Source: Mycolicibacterium sp. CBMA 226
Lineage (GTDB): Bacteria; Actinomycetota; Actinomycetes; Mycobacteriales; Mycobacteriaceae
Reading direction: 5' to 3'
DNA length: 64,000 nucleotides
NCBI RefSeq assembly: GCF_009729075.1
Contig: NZ_VTGY01000013.1
Location: 248,001-312,000 of the forward strand
Shown: positions 17,224 to 25,555 of the stretch, piece by piece
How positions within the stretch are numbered: the stretch's first letter is position 1
How the letters are laid out: each line of letters opens with the position of its first letter
The notes under the pieces: model-generated
Told to the model about the DNA's origin: nothing
What the model saw: the letters and a program-made list of their open reading frames with translations, nothing else
Database searches by the model: none
Program-made: the position numbers and the translations under genes

Positions 17224-17625
17224 CTACATGTGCCCGTTGCCGGTATGGGACACCACGTTGTTGGCGGTCCTGGTGGCGATTGAATTGTTCGTGATCTGCG
17301 TCGGCGACATCGTGGTCTGCATGGGGGTGGCGGTGCCGTTCGCAGAGGTCCGGGCGCACGCGGTGTCGTACTGCGACGGCGCGCCGAGACCGTGTCGGGC
17401 ATTGTTGTAGGCCTGCCCGCCCGTCCCGCCGAGCGGGCTGTTGATGCCGCCCTCGTTGAATACCGAGCCCGGCGACGTCGCGGCGTTACCCGGTGTTCCG
17501 CCGCCGGCGGCTTCGATGCCCTGGCAGCTGAAGTTGTGAGTGGTGTTGTCGGCGGTTGCCGGCGTTGCCATGCCGATCAGGGCGGCACCTGCCATGCAGC
17601 TTGCTGCTATCAGTGTGCGCATCAT
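17224..17625 (-). CDS. Small secreted protein, unknown
   Basis: About 133 residues with a clear signal peptide (MMRTLIAASCMAGAALIGMATPATA) and a mature part rich in Asn, Gly, Thr and Ala with two cysteines (SCQG, DTACART). Starts at 17625 or 17622 follow GGCAGG by five or eight bases; a GTG at 17631 overlaps that site and is rejected. I know no family. Probably an exported mycobacterial protein; no catalytic motif is visible. Confidence 0.65.
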   Translation of the reverse strand: MMRTLIAASCMAGAALIGMATPATADNTTHNFSCQGIEAAGGGTPGNAATSPGSVFNEGGINSPLGGTGGQAYNNARHGLGAPSQYDTACARTSANGTATPMQTTMSPTQITNNSIATRTANNVVSHTGNGHM

Positions 17626-17801
17626 GATCACCTGCCTGTTTGTCGCTGAAAGCGGGGGCGCGCATCGTCGAGCGCCCTATCTAAGTGACACGAGACCCGG
17701 CAGGTTGGCGTTCAAGAATTTGCCCAGCCGAACGCTGCTGGTTGACTCTCCCGGTGACACCGACGACACGGAATCCGGTGTCCAGGCAGAGAGGCGGCAC
17801 G

Positions 17802-18269
17802 GTGGCACTGAAGGTGCTGTTCTACTCCCCCCGGATCGCGCCGAATACCGGCAACGCGATCCGGATGGTCGCAGCCACCGGCGCCGAGCTGCATCTGGTC
17901 GAGCCGCTCGGCTTCGATCTGTCCGAGCCGAAGCTGCGTCGCGCCGGCTTGGACTACCACGATCTGGCATCGGTGACGGTGCACCCCGACCTACCGACGG
18001 CGTGGCAGGCGCTGATGCCGGCGCGGGTGTTCGCCTTTACCGCGCATGCGAATTCGTCGTTCGCCGAGGTGTCCTACCAGGCTGACGACGTGTTGATGTT
18101 CGGGCCCGAGCCCACCGGCCTGGATGCCGAGACCCTCGCCGACCCGCACGTCACCCAGCAGGTCCGGATCCCGATGATCCCAGGCCGGCGGTCATTGAAC
18201 CTGTCCAACGCCGCGGCCGTCGCGGTGTACGAGGCATGGCGTCAGCTCGGCTTCGCCGAGGGCAGTTAG
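17802..18269 (+). CDS. trmL: tRNA (cytidine/uridine-34 2'-O)-methyltransferase TrmL
   Basis: A 155-residue SPOUT methyltransferase, matching the ~154 residues of the SpoU-like Rv3366. Motifs: N-terminal YSPRIAPNTGNAIRMVAATG, central LMFGPEPTGL, and the trefoil-knot motif IPMIPGRRSLNLSNAAAVAVYE that binds S-adenosylmethionine. TrmL methylates the wobble ribose of some leucine tRNAs. GTG at 17802 is preceded by GAGAGGCGG; the longer frame is unsupported. The position between the conservon and the nitroreductase matches M. tuberculosis. Confidence 0.92.
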   Translation: MALKVLFYSPRIAPNTGNAIRMVAATGAELHLVEPLGFDLSEPKLRRAGLDYHDLASVTVHPDLPTAWQALMPARVFAFTAHANSSFAEVSYQADDVLMFGPEPTGLDAETLADPHVTQQVRIPMIPGRRSLNLSNAAAVAVYEAWRQLGFAEGS

Positions 18270-18273
18270 CCGC

Positions 18274-18287
18274 GCTGACGCGTCAGC
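18274..18287. terminator. Palindrome filling the gap of convergent genes
   Basis: gctgacgcgtcagc is a perfect 14-base palindrome occupying nearly all of the 18 bases between the trmL and nitroreductase stops. It can form only a short hairpin, so a shared terminator is likely but not certain. Confidence 0.4.
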
Positions 18288-18929
18288 TCACCAGGTGTCC
18301 CAGTGCGCGAGCTGCTCGGCCGGCAGCCGCTGCGCCTTCTTGAAATCAGTGCCCTTGGTGTAGGCGATCGGGAACAGCCCACCCTGCGTGACCTTGTCGA
18401 ACGGGATACCCAGCAGTTCGGCAGCCTGCTTCTCGCCGTCGCCGATCAGGTGCAGCGTCGTCCAGGCCGAGCCCAGACCACGGGAGCGCAACGCCAGCAT
18501 GAAGCTCCATACCGCCGGTAGCAGCGAGCCCCAGTACGACGCCTGCATGCCGGCATCCATCCCGTCGGGCCGGCCCTCCAGGCAGGGGATCATCAGGACC
18601 GGGGCCTTCTCGAAGTTCTCGTTGAGGTACTTGGCCGAGCCCATCACCGCGTCCATCTGCTGGTCACGGATATCGCCGCGCTGAGGCTTGGGCAGGTCCA
18701 GGTATGGCGTGGCGTTGGCGCGGTAGATGTCGGCCAGCGCCTTCTTCTTGGCGGCGTCTTCGACGAACACGAACTGCCAACCCTGAGCGTTGGAGCCGGT
18801 AGGCGCCTGCAGCGCCAGGTCCAGACACTCCATGATCACCTCGCGCGGCACGGGCTTCTCGAAGTCGAGTCGCTTACGCACCGATCGGGTCGAGGTCAGC
18901 ACTTCGTCAGCGGTGAGGTTCAGCGTCAT
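18288..18929 (-). CDS. Nitroreductase-family FMN oxidoreductase (Rv3368c-like)
   Basis: A 213-residue flavoprotein. The FMN-binding elements of the family are present: STRSVRKRLDFEKPVP near the start, ALQAPTGSNAQGWQFVFV, and a GLGSAWTTLHL region near the C-terminus. It probably uses NAD(P)H to reduce quinones or nitro compounds in the cytoplasm. It faces trmL tail to tail as in M. tuberculosis. The Rv3369-like gene that follows there is absent; gabD2 takes its place. Confidence 0.85.
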   Translation of the reverse strand: MTLNLTADEVLTSTRSVRKRLDFEKPVPREVIMECLDLALQAPTGSNAQGWQFVFVEDAAKKKALADIYRANATPYLDLPKPQRGDIRDQQMDAVMGSAKYLNENFEKAPVLMIPCLEGRPDGMDAGMQASYWGSLLPAVWSFMLALRSRGLGSAWTTLHLIGDGEKQAAELLGIPFDKVTQGGLFPIAYTKGTDFKKAQRLPAEQLAHWDTW

Positions 18930-18983
18930 AGCCGCACATTACCGCCGCCGGAACCCGCCCCCTGGCAGCGGTATCAGTGGCTC

Positions 18984-20537
18984 TCAGTGCCGGGGCAGCT
19001 TGGTCACCGCGCGCACGATCGGCACCAGGGACTTCTGCCACAGCGACTTCGACAGACCGAACGGCGGATCGAGGTTGAGCACCTTCGATGTCGAAATCGT
19101 CTGGGACTCAGTGTATTTCAGCAGACCTTCAGCGCCGTGCCGGCGGCCCACACCCGAAATGCCCATGCCGCCCATGGGCGCGCCGAGGCTGCCCCAGGCC
19201 AGGGCATAGCCCTCGTCGACGTTGACCGTGCCGGACCGCAGGCGCGACGCGATCTGCTCGCCCTCCTCGATCGAGGCAGCCCACACGCTGGCGTTGAGCC
19301 CGTATTCGGTGTCGTTGGCCTTGGCGATGGCCTCATCAACGTTGGCGACCGGGTAGATCGACACCAGCGGGCCAAAGGTCTCGTTGTCGGCACACTCCAT
19401 GTCGGGGGTGACGTCGGTGAGCACCGTCGGCTCGTAGAACAGCGGGCCGATGTCCGGGCGGGCATTGCCACCGGCAATCACCTTGGCGCCCTTGACCTTT
19501 GCGTCGTCGACGTGGCCGGAGACGGTCTTGAGCTGACCCTCGGAGATGAGGCTGCCCATATCGACGGTGAAGTCGTAGGCGGTGCCGAGCTGCATCTTGC
19601 GTACCTGGTCACCGAACTTGCGGGTGAACTCGTCGGCGATGTCCCGCTCGACGTAGATGCGCTCGATCGAGATGCAGAGCTGGCCGGCATTGGAGAAGCA
19701 GGCGCGGGTGGCGGCCTTGGCGACCTTGTCGAGGTTGGCGCCCTGGGCGACGATCATGGCGTTCTTGCCGCCAAGTTCGGCGGAGAACCCGATGAGGCGA
19801 CGGCCGGCTTGCTCGGCGAGGTGGCTGCCGGTGGCCGAGGAGCCGGTGAACATCAGGTAGTCGCAGTTGTCGGCGATCGCGGTGCCGACCACCGAACCCG
19901 GCCCGGGGACCACGGCGTAGAGCGCGCGCGGCAGGCCGGCGCGGTAGAGCAGCTCGGCGCAGGCCAACGCGCAGTACGGGGTCTGACTGTCCGGCTTGAG
20001 CACCACGGCATTACCCGCGAGCAGCGCGGGCACGGCGTCAGAAGCGGTCAGGGTCATCGGGTAGTTCCACGGCGAGATGACGCCGACGACGCCCTTGGGC
20101 TGGTAGACGACGGTGGTCCGGTTCAATCCCGGCAGGAGCGGCGCGACCCGACGGGGCTTGAGCAGCTTGGCGGCAACCTTGGCGTAGTAGTCCGCGTTGG
20201 CAAACAGGTCGATGATCTCTTCCTGGGCGGCCCACCGCGCCTTGCCGGCCTCGGCCTGCAGTAGGTCCATCAGGAACTCACGGTTCTCGAGCACCAGGTC
20301 GCGGTAGCGCGCGATCACCGCGGCCCGCTCGGAGACCGGACGCTTGACCCAATCGCGCTGGGCGGCACGGGCTTTGACGAACGCCTTCTCGGCATCTTCA
20401 GCGGTCGCGACCGGGATGGTGGTCAGCGGCTTGCCGGTGAAGACCTCGTCGATGGTGCGGGTTGGCCGGGCGTCGATGTCCTCAATCGCGGCCAGTTGAC
20501 GCAGACGGTCGAAAACCTGCGTTGACGGTGCGGGCAT
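18984..20537 (-). CDS. gabD2: Succinate-semialdehyde dehydrogenase GabD2
   Basis: A 517-residue aldehyde dehydrogenase that oxidises succinate semialdehyde to succinate with NAD(P). The start MPAPSTQVFDRLR and the body match M. tuberculosis GabD2 (Rv1731, 518 residues). Seen motifs: VGVISPWNYP, the glutamate segment ELGGKNAMIVAQG, the nucleophile FSNAGQLCISIERI, and ETFGPLVSIYPV. In M. tuberculosis gabD2 lies elsewhere, so this placement is a rearrangement or insertion relative to that genome. Confidence 0.92.
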   Translation of the reverse strand: MPAPSTQVFDRLRQLAAIEDIDARPTRTIDEVFTGKPLTTIPVATAEDAEKAFVKARAAQRDWVKRPVSERAAVIARYRDLVLENREFLMDLLQAEAGKARWAAQEEIIDLFANADYYAKVAAKLLKPRRVAPLLPGLNRTTVVYQPKGVVGVISPWNYPMTLTASDAVPALLAGNAVVLKPDSQTPYCALACAELLYRAGLPRALYAVVPGPGSVVGTAIADNCDYLMFTGSSATGSHLAEQAGRRLIGFSAELGGKNAMIVAQGANLDKVAKAATRACFSNAGQLCISIERIYVERDIADEFTRKFGDQVRKMQLGTAYDFTVDMGSLISEGQLKTVSGHVDDAKVKGAKVIAGGNARPDIGPLFYEPTVLTDVTPDMECADNETFGPLVSIYPVANVDEAIAKANDTEYGLNASVWAASIEEGEQIASRLRSGTVNVDEGYALAWGSLGAPMGGMGISGVGRRHGAEGLLKYTESQTISTSKVLNLDPPFGLSKSLWQKSLVPIVRAVTKLPRH

Positions 20538-20731
20538 GCTGGCTCTCCTGAGTCGGTCGCGGATGCGCGGTTATTTTGCGGTACCGGCGGTCTCGGTAAC
20601 ACTACTCGACAGCGTGGGGCTGCCATAGATCCAGCTTTTTACAAATACGGCCATATGTCAATGAACTGGGCAAAATTACCCACTTCGTCTGGTCGGCCCA
20701 TCTATTGGGGTGATTCCATCCTGCTCCGCCC

Positions 20732-20790
20732 TCGAGATGGACCAAATGGTCGCTGATGCCCCTTCCAAGCAACCATTTCGTCCATCTCGA
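20732..20790. terminator. Inverted repeat downstream of dnaE2
   Basis: Arms 20732-20754 and 20768-20790 match at 21 of 23 positions with a 13-base loop, starting 33 bases past the dnaE2 stop and upstream of gabD2. A dnaE2 terminator is the simplest reading. The rest of the 286-base gap holds only an AT-richer stretch (20630-20700), probably the gabD2 promoter. Confidence 0.55.
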
Positions 20791-20823
20791 CGAGACTTCG
20801 GCCGCCAGGCTGGCACCCCCGCC

Positions 20824-23800
20824 TCACCGGAAGTCCCGCGATTTGGCCGTCACCCGCAGATCGAGCCGGCCCATCCGGTCCGCGATCACAGTGACGGCGC
20901 CACTGGCGTTCTGCACGATGCCGCGCACCAACAGCGCCGGCGCCGTCTGCGCCAGCTTTCGATGACGGGACCACACCCCCGGTGCACACAGCACGTTGAC
21001 CATGCCGGTCTCGTCCTCAAGGTTGATGAACGTCACCCCCTGGGCCGTGGCCGGACGCTGCCGGTGCGTCACCGCGCCGGCCACCACGATGCGGGTGCCG
21101 TCGGGCACCTCCAGCAGCCGGTTGGCCGGAACGACGTCCAGCGCGTCGAGGTCTTCCCGCAGGAACTGCGTCGGATAGCTGTCGGGCGAGATACCCGTGG
21201 CCCACACATCGGCGGCCGCCAGTTCCAGATCCGTCATGCCAGGCAGCGCCGGAATGCCCCCGGCTGATCCGACGCCGGGCAACCGGTCCGGACGCTCCGC
21301 GGCGGCCGCCCCGGCCGCCCACAACCCCTCGCGCCGGGTGATGCCGAAACAGCCCAGCGCGCCCGCGGTGGCCAGCGCCTCGGCCTGCGGCACCGACAGT
21401 TGCACCCGCCCGGTCAGGTCGAGCAGAGAGGCATACGGCCCGCCCGCTTCTCGTTCGTCGACGATGCGCTGCGCCAACTCATCCCCGATATGCCGGACCG
21501 TTCCCAACCCCAGCCGAACCTCAGAGCCGTGGTTCTCGCACGTCGCATACGCCAGGCTCGCGTTCACGTCCGGACCGTGCACCAGTACCCCGTGCCGCCG
21601 GGCGTCGGCCACCAGTGACTGCGGCGAGTAGAAGCCCATCGGCTGGGCCCGCAGCAACGCCGCACAGAACACCGCAGGGTGGTGCAGCTTGAACCACGAC
21701 GAGGAGAACACGAGCGACGCGAAGCTCAGCGCATGACTCTCCGGGAAGCCGAAATTGGCGAAGGCTTCGAGCTTTTCGTAGATTCGCTCGGCCGTCGGGC
21801 CGGCGATGCCGTGCAGTTCGCGCATGCCGTCGAAGAACCGCCCGCGCAGCTGCCGCATCCGTTCGGTGGATCGTTTGGACCCCATGGCCCGGCGCAGCTG
21901 GTCGGCCTCGGCCGGGGTGAAGCCGGCGCAGTCGACGGCCAGTTGCATGAGCTGTTCCTGGAACAGCGGTACCCCGAGCGTCCGGTCCAATGCAGGCTTC
22001 ATCGAATCGTGTTCGCAGTCGGGCTTTTCCAGTCCGTTGTGCCGCCGGATGTACGGGTGCACCGAGCCGCCCTGGATCGGGCCGGGACGGATCAGCGCCA
22101 CCTCGACCACCAGGTCGTAGAACTTCTTGGGTTTCAGCCGCGGCAGTGTGGCCATCTGCGCCCGGGACTCGACCTGGAACACCCCCACCGAGTCGGCGCG
22201 CTGGAGCATCTCGTACACCGCCGGTTCGGTCAGGTCGAGCCTGGCCAGATCAACCTCGAGGCCCATGTGTTCCCTGGCCAGGTCGATCATGTAGTGCAGC
22301 GCCGAGAGCATCCCCAGCCCGAGCAGGTCGAACTTCACCAAACCGATTGCCGCACAGTCGTCTTTATCCCACTGCAGCACACTGCGGTTCTCCATCCGCG
22401 CCCACTCCACCGGACACACGTCGGCGATGGGCCGGTCGCAGATCACCATGCCGCCCGAGTGAATTCCCATGTGCCGCGGCAGATTCCTGATCTGCAGCGC
22501 CAGATCGATCACCGCCTCCGGGATGTCCTCGACATCCGGGGAATCGGCCAGGCCGTTCCACCGGCTGATCTGCTTGCTCCACGCATCCTGCTGCCCTTGT
22601 GAAAAGCCGAGCGCCCGCGCCATGTCCCGCACCGCACTGCGGCCGCGGTAGGTGATCACGTTGGCCACCTGCGCGGCGTAGTCCCGGCCGTACTTCTCGT
22701 ACACGAACTGGATGACGTTCTCGCGCAGGTCCGATTCGATGTCGATGTCGATGTCCGGCGGACCGTCACGCGCCGGGGACAGGAATCGCTCGAACAGCAG
22801 CTCGTTGGCCACCGGGTCGACGTTCGTGATCCCGAGGGCGTAACAGACCGCCGAGTTCGCCGCCGACCCCCGGCCCTGGCACAGGATGTCGTTGTTCCGG
22901 CAGAACTCGGTGATGCTGTGCACCACCAGGAAGTAACCCGGAAACTCCAGCTGCTCAATGATTTTCAGCTCGTGCTCGATCTGCCGATACGCCTTCTCCC
23001 GGTCCGCATCCGGCTTCCAGCCGTAGCGACGGGCCGCCCCCGCCGCCACCAACTCGCGCAGCCAGCTGATCTCGGTGCGCCCTTCCGGCACGTCGAACGG
23101 CGGCAATTTCGGTGCGATCAAACGTAATTCGAACGCACACTGCTCCCCCAGCTCGGCGGCGTTCGTCACCGCACTCGGGTGGTGTGCGAACAGCCGGGCC
23201 ATCTCCGCCCCGGAGCGCAGATGGGAACCGCCCAGCGGGGCCAGCCAGCCTTCGGCCTCATCCATCGAGTTCCTGGCCCGGATGGCACCCATCGCCATCG
23301 CCAGTTTTCCCCGCGACGGTGCGGCGAAATGCGCGGCGGTGGTGGCGACCACGTCGAGGCCGAACCGCGGCGCCAGTGTCGCCAGCGCAGCATTGCGTTC
23401 GTCGTCGAGCGGGTGCCCGTGGTGGGTCAGTTCGATGGTCACCCGGTCCACGCCGAACCGGTCCACCAGATCGGCCAACGCCGCGTCCGCGGCCGCCGCC
23501 CCGCCCGTCGACAACGCTTGACGCACATGACCTTTACGGCAGCCGGTGAGAATCTGCCAGTGTCCCCCGGCCGCTTCGGTGAGGACGTCCAGGTCGTAGC
23601 TGAGCACCCCCTTCTCGCCGCCGGCCAGATGCGCCCGGGCCAGTTCCCGGGACAGCCGCCGGTACCCCTCGGGTCCGCGGGCCAGGACCAGCAGATGCGG
23701 ACCAGGCGGGTCGGGCAACTCGGTGCGGGGCGTATTGCTGAGCGAGAGTTCGGCACCGAAAACCGTCGCCATGTCGAGTTCCTTGGCAGCCTCGGCGAAC

Positions 23801-24123
23801 CGCACGACGCCGTAGAGCCCGTCGTGGTCCGTCAGCGCGATGGCCCGCAGATCCAGCCGGACGGCCTCCTCCACCAGTTCCTCCGGTGTGCTCGCGCCAT
23901 CGAGGAAGCTGTACGCGGAATGGGCGTGCAGCTCGGCATATGGCACCGACGACTCCGGCCGGGCCGGACGGTTCACCGGCTGGTAGTCACCGCGCTTACG
24001 CGACCAGGCCGGGCTGTCACCGCCGTCGGCCGGCGACTCCGGCGATGCGCCGGCCACCCGAGGTTTACCTTCGAGCACCCGCTGCATCTCCGCCCAGCTC
24101 GGCGGCCCGTTGTGCCATCCCAC
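20824..24123 (-). CDS. dnaE2: Error-prone DNA polymerase DnaE2 (ImuC)
   Basis: A 1099-residue C-family polymerase used in SOS mutagenesis. An N-terminal PHP domain (PYAELHAHSAYSFLDGASTP) is followed by the polymerase core with GQGRGSAANSA-type fingers (CQGRGSAANS), the catalytic PDIDIDIE motif, and the C-terminal OB fold (VTFINLEDETGMVNV). It acts with ImuA' and ImuB, which are not in this window. GTG at 24123 lies 13 bases from an SOS box. Placement after the nitroreductase region matches Rv3370c. Confidence 0.95.
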   Translation of the reverse strand: MGWHNGPPSWAEMQRVLEGKPRVAGASPESPADGGDSPAWSRKRGDYQPVNRPARPESSVPYAELHAHSAYSFLDGASTPEELVEEAVRLDLRAIALTDHDGLYGVVRFAEAAKELDMATVFGAELSLSNTPRTELPDPPGPHLLVLARGPEGYRRLSRELARAHLAGGEKGVLSYDLDVLTEAAGGHWQILTGCRKGHVRQALSTGGAAAADAALADLVDRFGVDRVTIELTHHGHPLDDERNAALATLAPRFGLDVVATTAAHFAAPSRGKLAMAMGAIRARNSMDEAEGWLAPLGGSHLRSGAEMARLFAHHPSAVTNAAELGEQCAFELRLIAPKLPPFDVPEGRTEISWLRELVAAGAARRYGWKPDADREKAYRQIEHELKIIEQLEFPGYFLVVHSITEFCRNNDILCQGRGSAANSAVCYALGITNVDPVANELLFERFLSPARDGPPDIDIDIESDLRENVIQFVYEKYGRDYAAQVANVITYRGRSAVRDMARALGFSQGQQDAWSKQISRWNGLADSPDVEDIPEAVIDLALQIRNLPRHMGIHSGGMVICDRPIADVCPVEWARMENRSVLQWDKDDCAAIGLVKFDLLGLGMLSALHYMIDLAREHMGLEVDLARLDLTEPAVYEMLQRADSVGVFQVESRAQMATLPRLKPKKFYDLVVEVALIRPGPIQGGSVHPYIRRHNGLEKPDCEHDSMKPALDRTLGVPLFQEQLMQLAVDCAGFTPAEADQLRRAMGSKRSTERMRQLRGRFFDGMRELHGIAGPTAERIYEKLEAFANFGFPESHALSFASLVFSSSWFKLHHPAVFCAALLRAQPMGFYSPQSLVADARRHGVLVHGPDVNASLAYATCENHGSEVRLGLGTVRHIGDELAQRIVDEREAGGPYASLLDLTGRVQLSVPQAEALATAGALGCFGITRREGLWAAGAAAAERPDRLPGVGSAGGIPALPGMTDLELAAADVWATGISPDSYPTQFLREDLDALDVVPANRLLEVPDGTRIVVAGAVTHRQRPATAQGVTFINLEDETGMVNVLCAPGVWSRHRKLAQTAPALLVRGIVQNASGAVTVIADRMGRLDLRVTAKSRDFR

Positions 24124-24136
24124 CGCCTCAGGATAT

Positions 24137-24152
24137 TCGAAACTTTGTTCGA
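24137..24152. promoter_or_regulatory. Mycobacterial SOS (LexA) box
   Basis: tcgaaactttgttcga differs by one base from the mycobacterial consensus tcgaac-n4-gttcga. It sits 13 bases upstream of dnaE2, as expected for LexA control of this DNA-damage-induced polymerase. Confidence 0.85.
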
Positions 24153-24180
24153 GTTCCAGATGTGGACCATTGTCGCACTA

Positions 24181-24209
24181 TTGACAGGCTAAACTGCGCA
24201 GTTTAATCT
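24181..24209 (+). promoter_or_regulatory. Leaderless promoter with embedded MarR operator
   Basis: A consensus -35 TTGACA (24181-24186), 17-base spacer and -10 TAATCT (24204-24209) end six bases before the marR ATG, predicting a leaderless mRNA. The spacer contains the perfect 16-base palindrome taaactgcgcagttta (24190-24205), placed to block RNA polymerase when the MarR protein binds. Confidence 0.8.
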
Positions 24210-24215
24210 GCCCAT

Positions 24216-24692
24216 ATGCCGTCGCCCACTCAGCAGCCATCACGTCTGGCCGCCCGCTCTGCATACAACCTCCGCCTGCTGGTCAGCCGCCTCCGTCGGC
24301 AACTGAAGGAGGTCTACGACAACCACGATCTGACGCCGTCACAAATCTCGGCGATCAGCCGCTTGTCACACGACGGCCCAGCCTCCACCAGCGATCTGGC
24401 CGCAGCCGAGGGAATTCGCCGCCAGTCCATGGCCGCCATCGTGGCCATGCTCGAGGAACGCGGCTTCATCACCCGCCAACCAGATCCCCTAGACGGTCGG
24501 CGCCAGCTGATCACCTTGTCCCCCAGCACAATCGAAGAGCTCGAAGGCAGTCGTCAACTCCGCGATCAGTGGCTTGCCGAAGTCCTGCAGGACACCTACA
24601 ACGACGAGGAACTCGACGTCATCGACCGGGCCCTGGTCCTCCTCGGACGAATCGCCGGCACGGCCGACGGCCCCGGAAAGGAAGCGCAATGA
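24216..24692 (+). CDS. MarR-family regulator of the lyase operon
   Basis: A 158-residue winged-helix regulator: recognition region DLAAAEGIRRQSMAAIVAMLEERGFI, wing with DPLDGRRQLITLS. It heads an operon of four metabolic genes, and its stop overlaps the lyase start (ATGA). The palindrome in its promoter points to autorepression relieved by a pathway compound, presumably a substrate of the downstream enzymes. Confidence 0.88.
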   Translation: MPSPTQQPSRLAARSAYNLRLLVSRLRRQLKEVYDNHDLTPSQISAISRLSHDGPASTSDLAAAEGIRRQSMAAIVAMLEERGFITRQPDPLDGRRQLITLSPSTIEELEGSRQLRDQWLAEVLQDTYNDEELDVIDRALVLLGRIAGTADGPGKEAQ

Positions 24693-25555
24693 CATCTGCA
24701 TCCCTACTCAACAGGTTGATCCACGCTCCTGAAATCGTGGTCATGCCCGGGGTTTTCGACGCGTTCAGCGCGAAACTCGCCGAGCAGGCGGGATTTCCAG
24801 CCGTGCAATGCAGCGGAGCCGCCATCTCCGGCGTACATTTCGGCCGGCCTGATTACTCCATGATCTCCATGGAGGAGATGGCGGCGTGCACGGCCCGCAT
24901 CGTGCGGAGCGTAACCGTGCCGGTGATGGCAGACGGCGACAACGGGTTCGGCAATGCCGTGAGCACGCACTACACGGTGCAAGCCTTCGAAGCCGCCGGC
25001 GCCGCCGGCATCAACTTGGAGGATCAGATCACTCCGAAACGCTGCGGCCATCTTGACGGCAAACACATCCTCGACATCCACGAGGCCACCGCCAAGATTC
25101 AGGCCGCCGCCGAAGCCCGTCGGGACCCCGATTTCGTGATCAATGCCCGCACCGACGCGCTCGCGGTGGAGGGCATCGACGGCGCGGTCCGTCGCGGGAA
25201 CGCATATCTCGCCGCGGGAGCGACCATGATTTTCGTGGAAGGAGTCACCTCACGCGACGAGATCAGCCAGGCCGTCTCCCAGATCAACGGTCCGGTCGCG
25301 GTCAACGTCATCGAAGGCGGCAAATCCCCGCACCACCTGACCTTCGGTGAACTCCAGAACCTGGGTGTCGCGCGTGTGAGCCTGCCTGCAGCGCTGCTGC
25401 TCTCGGCCCTGGCCGGCATGCGCACCGCGCTCGACCGCATCCGCGCCGATGACGGCACCGCGGGCCTCGGGGAGCTCCTACTGCCATTCCGGGAAGCGCA
25501 CGACCTCATCGGCATGCGCGATATCGAGGACCTCGAAAAGCGGTACCTGGCATGA
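24689..25555 (+). CDS. PEP-mutase/isocitrate-lyase superfamily C-C lyase
   Basis: A 288-residue lyase. It carries the lyase signature KRCGH (ITPKRCGHLDGKHI) whose cysteine is the general acid in 2-methylisocitrate lyase, plus the metal-binding DGDNGFGN and NARTDAL. It should split a 2-hydroxy-dicarboxylate into pyruvate (or glyoxylate) and a small acid. Candidates are 2-methylisocitrate lyase and 2,3-dimethylmalate lyase. Following genes encode an aconitase-type hydro-lyase, which favours the dimethylmalate-type reaction. ATG at 24689 overlaps the marR stop. Confidence 0.85.
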   Translation: MTSASLLNRLIHAPEIVVMPGVFDAFSAKLAEQAGFPAVQCSGAAISGVHFGRPDYSMISMEEMAACTARIVRSVTVPVMADGDNGFGNAVSTHYTVQAFEAAGAAGINLEDQITPKRCGHLDGKHILDIHEATAKIQAAAEARRDPDFVINARTDALAVEGIDGAVRRGNAYLAAGATMIFVEGVTSRDEISQAVSQINGPVAVNVIEGGKSPHHLTFGELQNLGVARVSLPAALLLSALAGMRTALDRIRADDGTAGLGELLLPFREAHDLIGMRDIEDLEKRYLA

